Positions 33,912-40,956 of a DNA stretch of 64,000 bases are shown here, in pieces. The stretch is from Candidatus Tityobacter terrigena (lineage in GTDB: Bacteria > Vulcanimicrobiota > Vulcanimicrobiia > Vulcanimicrobiales > Vulcanimicrobiaceae): NCBI GenBank assembly GCA_003156715.1, contig PMHO01000018.1, positions 1 through 64,000 on the forward strand, in the 5' to 3' direction. Numbering within the stretch: the first letter of the stretch is position 1; the number at the start of each line of letters is the position of its first letter. The notes under the pieces are model-generated. The model was not told the origin of the DNA. It was given only the letters and a program-made list of their open reading frames with translations, and searched no databases. The position numbers were made by a program, and so were the translations under genes.

Positions 33912-35614
33912 GAGACACCGTTGAGAGAAACGTTCTCGACGCAAAAGCCATCGAAGATTTGCGCGAGCAAGAGCGTGACTGGGAAGCCACCGAGGTCGCG
34001 CAGTTCCTTCAGAAGCAGGCGGAACGCAAGCCTGGTTTCCTGACCTTGGGCGACTTCCCGGTCAAACGCACGTACACGGCCGCCGACCTCGTCGAGACTC
34101 CAATCGAGGATATCGGTCTGCCCGGGCGCTACCCGTTCACGCGCGGCCCGTACCCGACGATGTATCGTTCGCGCAACTGGACGATGCGTCAGATCGCCGG
34201 TTTCGGCACGGGCGAGGACACGAACAAGCGCTTCAAATTCTTGATCTCCCAGGGCCAGACCGGTATATCGACGGATTTCGACATGCCGACGCTGATGGGC
34301 TACGACTCCGACCACCCGATGAGCGAGGGTGAAGTCGGCCGCGAAGGCGTTGCGATCGACACGCTCGCCGACATGGAGGCGCTCTTCGAGGGCATCGATC
34401 TGGAGCAGATCTCTGTGTCGATGACGATCAATCCGTCGGCCTGGATTCTGCTGGCGATGTACGTCGTGCTGGCACAGCAGCGGGGCTACGATCTGCACAA
34501 GCTCTCCGGCACGATCCAAGCGGACATTCTCAAAGAGTACATGGCGCAGAAGGAATATATTTTCCCGATCGAGCCTTCCGTTCGAATCGTTCGCGACTGC
34601 ATCACGTATTGCGCGAAGAAGATGAAGCGCTACAATCCGATCAACATCTCGGGGTATCACATCTCCGAGGCGGGATCCTCCCCGCTTCAAGAGGCGGCCT
34701 TTACCCTGGCCAACCTGATCGTCTACGTCGAGGAGGTGCTCAAGACCGGCATGCAGGTCGACGAGTTCGCCCCGCGGCTCGCTTTCTTTTTCGTATGTCA
34801 GGCCGATTTTTTCGAAGAGATCGCAAAGTTCCGCGCTCTGCGCCGCTGCTATGCGAAGCTCATGCGCGAGCGCTTCGGAGCCAAGAACCCCGAATCGATG
34901 CGGTTGCGCTTCCACTGCCAGACCGCGGCGGCGTCGCTGACCAAGCCCCAGTACATGGTCAACGTCATGCGGACGACCTTGCAGGCGCTTGCGGCCGTCC
35001 TCGGCGGCTGCCAGTCACTGCACACCAACGGCTACGACGAGGCGTTCGCCATCCCGACCGAGGACGCGATGCGCCTGGCACTACGGACCCAACAGGTTAT
35101 CGCCGAGGAAAGCAACGTCACGCAAACGACCGATCCTCTGGGCGGCTCGTACTATGTCGAGGCGCTAACGACGGACTACGAGAAACGCATCTTCGAGATT
35201 CTCAAAGACGTCGATGAGCGCGGCGGCACGATCAAGCTGATCAAAGAGGGCTGGTTTCAACAGCAGGTTGCCGACTTCGCTTACGAGACGGCGCTGCGCA
35301 AGCAGTCCGGGGAAAAGCCGGTGATCGGCGTCAACACGATGGTCGACGATACCCCAGATCCGAAGATCGAGACGCATCCCTACGACCAAACGACCGCCGA
35401 ACGCCAGGTCGCGCGCACGCAGCGGGTACGTCGCGAGCGCGACGCCGCCACGTTCGATCGGCTCATGCAGCAACTGCTCGTCGTTGCGAAGGACGAGTCC
35501 CAGAACATCATGCCCATCACGATCGAACTCGTGCGGGCGGGTGCGACGATGGGCGACATCATCGAGACGCTGAAAACTCTTTGGGGCACGTATCGCGAGA
35601 CGCCGGTATACTAG
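33908..35614 (+). CDS. hcmA: Acyl-CoA mutase large subunit, 2-hydroxyisobutyryl-CoA mutase type
   Basis: A 568-residue catalytic TIM-barrel subunit without its own B12 domain. Family motifs: RGPYPTMYRSRNWTMRQIAGFG, DMPTLMGYDSDHP, SGYHISEAGS (His251) and RFHCQTA. Substrate residues: Ile96 (RQIAGF) stands where methylmalonyl-CoA mutase has Tyr89 and isobutyryl-CoA mutase Phe. Asp123 (STDFD), 27 residues on, matches HcmA Asp117. Gln214 (YMAQKEY) replaces the carboxylate-binding Arg207. Together these mark 2-hydroxyisobutyryl-CoA / 3-hydroxybutyryl-CoA interconversion, not methylmalonyl-CoA. ATG 33908 overlaps the GTPase stop. Numbering comparisons are from memory of the family. Confidence 0.88.
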   Translation: MRDTVERNVLDAKAIEDLREQERDWEATEVAQFLQKQAERKPGFLTLGDFPVKRTYTAADLVETPIEDIGLPGRYPFTRGPYPTMYRSRNWTMRQIAGFGTGEDTNKRFKFLISQGQTGISTDFDMPTLMGYDSDHPMSEGEVGREGVAIDTLADMEALFEGIDLEQISVSMTINPSAWILLAMYVVLAQQRGYDLHKLSGTIQADILKEYMAQKEYIFPIEPSVRIVRDCITYCAKKMKRYNPINISGYHISEAGSSPLQEAAFTLANLIVYVEEVLKTGMQVDEFAPRLAFFFVCQADFFEEIAKFRALRRCYAKLMRERFGAKNPESMRLRFHCQTAAASLTKPQYMVNVMRTTLQALAAVLGGCQSLHTNGYDEAFAIPTEDAMRLALRTQQVIAEESNVTQTTDPLGGSYYVEALTTDYEKRIFEILKDVDERGGTIKLIKEGWFQQQVADFAYETALRKQSGEKPVIGVNTMVDDTPDPKIETHPYDQTTAERQVARTQRVRRERDAATFDRLMQQLLVVAKDESQNIMPITIELVRAGATMGDIIETLKTLWGTYRETPVY

Positions 35615-36720
35615 TGGCCGCCTTGGCGCACGGGCAAGCGGGCTCCGGATGTGAATTCGGACCGGCGCAGCGCCGGGGGGACCTGCGAATGGCGCGCCGC
35701 GCCGGCGTCGCCCGGATCACGCTCGACCGGCCGGCCAAGCTCAACGCGCTCACTCCCCAAATGGTCCGCGACATGCGCTCCGTCCTGGACGAGGGGGAGC
35801 GCGATGCGACCCTTCGGCTCGTACTGATCGACGGCGCCGGGCCGCGCGGATTCTGTGCCGGCGGCGACGTCAAGTTCGTTCGTGACAGCGCTCTTGCGGA
35901 CGATGGACAGGCGCAGATCTTCTGGGCCGATGAGTACCGGCTGGATGCGAAGATCGCCGGATTCGGCAAGCCGATCGTGGCCTTCATGACCGGCATCGTC
36001 ATGGGTGGAGGCGTCGGCCTTTCGGCCCACACGCGCCACCGGATCGTCACGGCATCGACGCGATTCGCGATGCCCGAGGCCGGCATCGGGCTGATCCCGG
36101 ATGTCGGAAGCACCTGGCTGTTTGCGCGCGCGCCGGGCGAAGCCGGCACGTATCTCGCGCTCACCGGAAGGCATGTCGGCGCTGCCGATGCGATCGCGTT
36201 GGGATTCGCGGATCGTTTCGTTGCGGAAGAAGGCTTGGAAGCGCTGAAGGCAGCGCTCGTGCAGGATTCCCCGCGCGGCGACGATGACGTGCGTGCGGTC
36301 GTCGAGCGTTTCGCGTTGCCGCCCGGCGAGCCGCTCCTCTCCGCGCAGCGATCGCTCATCGATCGAGCCTTCGCGTACGATACGGTCGAGGAGATCCTCT
36401 GTGCACTCGGCAGGGACGGGTCCGGATTCGCGCTAGCGACCGCGCGCGAAATTGCTGCAAAATCACCCACGAGTCTGAAATTGACGTTGCGCGCGCTACG
36501 TGAAGCGCGAAGCCTCGACGGCTTGCAGGACTGCCTGCGGCTCGAATACCGGCTGGTGTGCCGCTTGCTTGGGGGACACGACTTTCTCGAAGGCATTCGG
36601 GCTGCGGTCATCGACAAGGATCGTCGCCCGAAATGGCGTCCGAGCGACCTCGGCGACGTCTCGCCGCCCGGCCTCGACGGCTACTTCGCTTCATTAGGAA
36701 CGAAGGAACTGCAGTTCTGA
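35614..36720 (+). CDS. 3-hydroxyisobutyryl-CoA hydrolase-like enoyl-CoA hydratase superfamily protein
   Basis: A 368-residue crotonase-fold protein beginning at GTG 35614, sharing one base with the mutase stop. ITLDRPAKLNAL, GFCAGGDVKFV (oxyanion hole), VMGGGVGLSAHTRH and MPEAGIGLIPDVGSTW are the pattern of 3-hydroxyisobutyryl-CoA hydrolase (HIBCH), including the Glu of MPEAG and the Asp of PDVG. That enzyme belongs to valine breakdown. Beside a 2-hydroxyisobutyryl-CoA mutase it may instead hydrolyse a related hydroxyacyl-CoA. It is the last gene of the operon. Confidence 0.8.
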   Translation: MAALAHGQAGSGCEFGPAQRRGDLRMARRAGVARITLDRPAKLNALTPQMVRDMRSVLDEGERDATLRLVLIDGAGPRGFCAGGDVKFVRDSALADDGQAQIFWADEYRLDAKIAGFGKPIVAFMTGIVMGGGVGLSAHTRHRIVTASTRFAMPEAGIGLIPDVGSTWLFARAPGEAGTYLALTGRHVGAADAIALGFADRFVAEEGLEALKAALVQDSPRGDDDVRAVVERFALPPGEPLLSAQRSLIDRAFAYDTVEEILCALGRDGSGFALATAREIAAKSPTSLKLTLRALREARSLDGLQDCLRLEYRLVCRLLGGHDFLEGIRAAVIDKDRRPKWRPSDLGDVSPPGLDGYFASLGTKELQF

Positions 36721-36759
36721 CGCGCCGAACGAGGCGGCCGCTCGATCTCTGCCGATCGG

Positions 36760-38262
36760 TTATCGCACGCGGCTTGCGCTTCGTAGCGACGCCACTTCGG
36801 CAGCGAGGGCGTCGAGGCGTTTTTCGAGCGACGCGATGTCGGCGTGACGTGCGGCAAGCGCGCGCCGCTGCTCGTTCTGCGCGCGCGTCACAAGGCCGAG
36901 CGCCTTGCGAAGTGCGGCGTTCTCGCGGCGCTCGACGCGATACAATCCCTGAATTGCGGCAAGCGAGACGCCGTCGGCGTCGACCGCCGTGATGTGCCGG
37001 TCGTCCTCGCCGACGCCGAATGCGGCGAAGAAGTCCTGTGCCATCGGACCGACATGACGTACGCCGCCCTCGCTCTTGTAGCTCCATTCGCTGAGCGGCA
37101 GCGTCGCGAGCTTCGCCAGCATTCGCTCTCCGTCGAGCGGAGAGATGGCCGTCTTGAGCGCGCGGTCGCTGAGTGAGGCCCACGAGCCGCCGCCGGCGGC
37201 GAGCGTGACGCCCGTCGCGAGCGCCGCATCGGTGTAGAAGGTAACCCCGCCCGATGAACGCACCAAGAATTGGTTGGGAGCAGCGGAGCTGAGCTGCTTT
37301 GCACCGCCGGCGTCGTCACTCCACACGAAATCGCCATCGCCGGCAGCCTCCGAACGCGTGCCGGCGGCGAAACTATCGTTCCCGGCGGCGAGGTTTCCGC
37401 TACCCCCCGGGATCGCCGCGCCTCGCCCGCTAACGACGTTGCCATTACCGCCCGCGACGACGCCATACGCGGCCGACTCGGCATTGTTCTTCCCCCCGCC
37501 GACGAACCCGTAGTCGCCGGAGGCGGCATTGCCTTGACCTCCGACGACCGCGCCATATTGCCCCGCCTTCTTGTTTGAAAAATTACCGACGGTATTACCT
37601 GAGCCGCTGCCGACGAAAGAGTAGTTGCTCGTGACGAAGTTGGTGTCGCCGCTGCCGACGAATGAATCGTCGCCCGATACGTTCGCATTGCTGCCTGCTC
37701 CGGCGAATGAAGCCGTACCTGAGACCGAACTGCTCCCACCCCCGCCAATGAAGGAGCCTTCGCCCGAGACGGTGTTGTCGCCGCCGGTGCCGACGAACCC
37801 GTAATCCCCGGTCACGACGTTGTCGGCGCCGGAACCGACGAAGCCGAGGCTGGCTGCGATCGTATTACCGATGCCGGCTGCGATAAACGACGACTCCGCC
37901 TTTGCGCTATCGACGCGGTCCTTGAAAATCAGGTTACCCGTTCCGCCACCGATGACGGCGTCAAGGTCGCATGCGCGATTGGGTCCCGCAGGCGCCACCG
38001 AGACGGACCCGCCGCTAAGCACGCCGGAGTCCGTGCCACCCGCAACGTTGCCGCTGCCGCCGGGTGTGACGCCTCCGGACCCATTGGTCGTGCAGAGGCC
38101 GGATTTTCCGGGGCGCGCCGCTCGCGCCGCCGGACGCACGGCTTGAGCCGGCGCGAGTCGATGGCCCAAAGCGATCGTCGGCTCAACTGATGATGCTGTT
38201 AGTGCGCTCGCAGCCAGGATTAGACCGAGCCCGCTCAGCCGGCGGGCGGAACGAATCAACAT
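36760..38262 (-). CDS. Secreted head-repeat protein with C-terminal S74 chaperone domain
   Basis: A 500-residue protein starting at ATG 38262 behind AGGAGG. A signal peptide is followed by about 20 repeats of the form G-x-x-N-x-V-x-G-x-x-S-F-V-G (YadA-head/left-handed beta-roll style) at residues about 85-310. Then comes an intramolecular chaperone (peptidase S74) domain with SDRALKTAISPLDG near 360, whose Ser and Lys are the self-cleavage pair, and a final coiled coil. S74 domains trimerise beta-structured fibres and then cut themselves off. This suggests a trimeric surface or appendage fibre. On the same strand as the next repeat protein. Confidence 0.8.
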   Translation of the reverse strand: MLIRSARRLSGLGLILAASALTASSVEPTIALGHRLAPAQAVRPAARAARPGKSGLCTTNGSGGVTPGGSGNVAGGTDSGVLSGGSVSVAPAGPNRACDLDAVIGGGTGNLIFKDRVDSAKAESSFIAAGIGNTIAASLGFVGSGADNVVTGDYGFVGTGGDNTVSGEGSFIGGGGSSSVSGTASFAGAGSNANVSGDDSFVGSGDTNFVTSNYSFVGSGSGNTVGNFSNKKAGQYGAVVGGQGNAASGDYGFVGGGKNNAESAAYGVVAGGNGNVVSGRGAAIPGGSGNLAAGNDSFAAGTRSEAAGDGDFVWSDDAGGAKQLSSAAPNQFLVRSSGGVTFYTDAALATGVTLAAGGGSWASLSDRALKTAISPLDGERMLAKLATLPLSEWSYKSEGGVRHVGPMAQDFFAAFGVGEDDRHITAVDADGVSLAAIQGLYRVERRENAALRKALGLVTRAQNEQRRALAARHADIASLEKRLDALAAEVASLRSASRVR

Positions 38263-38347
38263 CTCATCCTCCTTTGGAACGCAGCCTTGACGCTTGCGGA
38301 CAAACACTACGCGGAATCCCAGAGGTGCTTGCGACTCTCGCGGCGCG

Positions 38348-39340
38348 TCAGCGCGCGGGGCGCGAGACTGCCGGCAATCGCCGCAGCGCGGGCGCCGGCG
38401 GCAGCCGGTCGTTGTCGGCGTCGAGCGGACGCGCGACGATGCGATAGTCGAACGAAAACGTCGAGCGCCCGCCTTGCGCTTCGCGCACCTGGAAGCCGGC
38501 GGGTGTCTTCTGGCTGACGTAAAGGCCGCGCGTGTCCGCCATCGGCGTTAGGAAAACGTAATAGCGGCTGGTCCGATCGATGGTCGATGCGAACGCGCGG
38601 TCGAGCGCCACGTTGGCAATGCCTGCGACGAGGCGCGCCGTTCCGACGTCGTCGAGCGTTGCCGATGCCGACTCGGCCGCATAGGCGAGAATCTGCCGGC
38701 CGCTGCGGTCCACGTGCCGCGTGCGAACGTTCTTGACGACGGCACCCCCCGTGCATGCGAGTTCCGCATTATAATCGATCGTGCACAGACCATCGGTCTG
38801 AGCGTTGAACCCCTCAAAGATGTACGTGTTGGAGCTGTCAGCTTTTGCCTCGAGCGCCTCATAGAGGTTGGTGGTATCGGCCGACTCCGCGTATACCCCG
38901 TCGCCGCTACCGCTCGACGTGCCCGGCTGGATACCCGCGACGCCCGAGCCTCCCGACGCGGTCGAATGACCTTCGACGCCGTTGTTGCTCGATGAGGTTC
39001 CGTATACGCCCTGACCGTTCGAAGACCGGCCGTAGACGCCGTGCCCCTGGCCCGTCGTCGCGGTGCTGATGCCGGACGTGCCGGAGTTTCCGTTGGTCGC
39101 GCTCGACACGCCCTGCACGGCGGTTCCGGCCGCCGAGAGGCCGTACACACCAAAGGGGGCTCCCGCGGTGGAGTCGCCCTCCAGGCACGCCGTGCCGGTG
39201 CTGCAGCTAAAGATCTTGCTCTTGGCTGGCTTGGCGTGCTCTGCCCGCACGGAGCTATAGCTGGAGATCGCGATGGCTATACCGGCTGCAAGCATAGCCG
39301 CGACCGCCGGACGGTTCGATCGAAAGATACCGTAAAGCAT
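38348..39340 (-). CDS. Secreted GVYG-repeat protein
   Basis: A 330-residue protein with a Sec signal (PAVAAMLAAGIAIAISSYSSVRA). Residues about 60-150 contain repeats of the type G-x-G-V-Y-G-x-S (GVYGLS, GVYGRS, GVYGTS, GVEGHS, GVAGI, GVYAES). After these comes a beta-rich C-terminal domain of about 150 residues (STIDRTSRYYVFLTPMAD). Such repeats stack into beta-solenoid or fibre-like structures. It lies 85 bases upstream of the S74 protein on the same strand, so the two may form one surface structure. Start ATG 39340. Confidence 0.65.
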   Translation of the reverse strand: MLYGIFRSNRPAVAAMLAAGIAIAISSYSSVRAEHAKPAKSKIFSCSTGTACLEGDSTAGAPFGVYGLSAAGTAVQGVSSATNGNSGTSGISTATTGQGHGVYGRSSNGQGVYGTSSSNNGVEGHSTASGGSGVAGIQPGTSSGSGDGVYAESADTTNLYEALEAKADSSNTYIFEGFNAQTDGLCTIDYNAELACTGGAVVKNVRTRHVDRSGRQILAYAAESASATLDDVGTARLVAGIANVALDRAFASTIDRTSRYYVFLTPMADTRGLYVSQKTPAGFQVREAQGGRSTFSFDYRIVARPLDADNDRLPPAPALRRLPAVSRPAR

Positions 39341-39546
39341 CGTGTGCGCCTTTCTGCGCTCCCCTCATGGGGAGATGAAGCGTGACGCGCCGGCCGCCTT
39401 CCTGCTCTCGCCATCCTACGCCTCATCGCGCCGTCACACCAGCCAGGTGGCGACTGCATACAAAGCACGTCTATCCCGTGCCGCGCTTCAGAGCTTGCCG
39501 AAACCGCGTCGGGCGACGTGGAAAGCGACTGCCGGGGCGGCTAGTT

Positions 39547-40668
39547 TTAGCGGTGGAGCGCTCGCGTTCGGACGGCCGGCTGACGCGTGGCCCGGGCCGG
39601 TATGACGAGCCCGAGGATCGCATCCACGATAACGGCATCCCATTGGGTTCCGCGACCGCTCTCGAGCTCGCGAAGCGCATGCGAAACCGACAAAGGACGG
39701 CGGTAGGGACGATTGCTGATCATCGCGTCGAAAGCGTCGGCCACCGCGACGAGCCTGGCCATCAATGGGATTTCGTCGCCGACCAAACCATCGGGATAGC
39801 CCCGGCCGTCGATTCGCTCGTGGTGCGCGCGGACGACCGGCGCCAGCTCGCGCAACGACGGTATCTTTTCCAGCATGACGGCACCATCGACGGGGTGCGC
39901 GCGCATGATCACCCATTCTTCGGCGGTCAGCGGACCCGGCTTCGTCAGGATCGACCTTGGGGTAGCGATCTTGCCGATATCGTGCAGCTCTCCGCATAGC
40001 ATTGCGAACTGCTTGGCGCTCGCACCCATTCCCAGCGCGTCCGCTAAGCGTCCGCACCAAGCTGCAGTCGAGCGCAGGTGCTCGGCGATGTGGTGGTCGA
40101 GGGCTTCCATCGAAGCCTGGAGCGCGGTGACGACCTCGTCCTGTTCGACTAGCTTGGTGCTGGCGCCGCCCGAGCGGCGGGACATGCGCGCGGCATGACC
40201 CTGCTCGGCGCGCCGCTCCAGGTCGGAAGCCCTCAGCGCCAAGTACTGCACGACCTCGTCGCGCCGGCCGCACTCGGCCGCATATGCGGCAGACAGGGCG
40301 GCACACGTCAGTACGATCGCGCGCCTTCGCTCCGCCAGACCCCCGTCGGCGTCGGACGGAGCTTCGACGAGGGCGTTTAGGCGGGTCCGCTCGCCGCTGG
40401 CCAACTCTTGGGCGAGCGCGTCCAAGAACGAGTTGACAAAAATGCTCGTGCCGAGCGACCCGCGCTCGCCGCGTTCGTTTCCGGCGTGCAGGACGGCGCC
40501 GGTTAGGTCTCGGCGCCGCCCCGCGACGAGCTCCTTGAGCTCGGCACCCGACTCAGCGCTAAGCGCTTTAAGCGAAGTCGTATTCCACCTCCGTGTACTG
40601 CGCGAGTCTTCCAGCCGCATGAGATAATAATCTAGCGGGAGTGGAGATCGCGCTTCCGCAAGCCGCAT
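39547..40668 (-). CDS. HD-GYP domain protein (cyclic di-GMP phosphodiesterase)
   Basis: A 373-residue protein starting at ATG 40668 behind GGAGG. The N-terminal 170 residues are helical and unassigned. The C-terminal half is an HD-GYP domain: HIAEHLRSTAAWCGRL, HDIGKIATP, MRAHPVDGAVML, HHERIDGRGYPDGL (the GYP motif) and VADAFDAMIS. All metal ligands appear intact, so hydrolysis of cyclic di-GMP to GMP or pGpG is expected. With the GGDEF-EAL protein at 44967 it forms a second-messenger pair in the region. Confidence 0.9.
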   Translation of the reverse strand: MRLAEARSPLPLDYYLMRLEDSRSTRRWNTTSLKALSAESGAELKELVAGRRRDLTGAVLHAGNERGERGSLGTSIFVNSFLDALAQELASGERTRLNALVEAPSDADGGLAERRRAIVLTCAALSAAYAAECGRRDEVVQYLALRASDLERRAEQGHAARMSRRSGGASTKLVEQDEVVTALQASMEALDHHIAEHLRSTAAWCGRLADALGMGASAKQFAMLCGELHDIGKIATPRSILTKPGPLTAEEWVIMRAHPVDGAVMLEKIPSLRELAPVVRAHHERIDGRGYPDGLVGDEIPLMARLVAVADAFDAMISNRPYRRPLSVSHALRELESGRGTQWDAVIVDAILGLVIPARATRQPAVRTRALHR

Positions 40669-40956
40669 CGCGCCCTCCAGTGGCAGCTGCGCTCGGCATT
40701 CCGAGCGATTGAGAGTGCCGACGTTAGAGCGATGGGAAAATCGAGTCCATCGGCGCGACCCGACCTGAATCGGCGCTCATTCGAGGCGGACCCGCGGCGT
40801 TCGTGCAGGCCGCTAAGCCTACCACCGTAAGGCAAAGGATGGCGATCGAAGCAAGTCGACGCAAAATACAGCCTCCCAACTCGGCGTGTTCTAACCAGGG
40901 TAGCGGGTCCGCGGTCCTACTTACTCTCCCCGGTTTTGGGTAGACAGGGACGAGCT

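Noticed and set aside
33545-34915. A 456-residue minus-strand frame opposite the mutase large subunit and the end of the GTPase gene
   Set aside because: It mirrors the coding strand of two confident genes and has no recognisable motif; a GC-rich antisense shadow.
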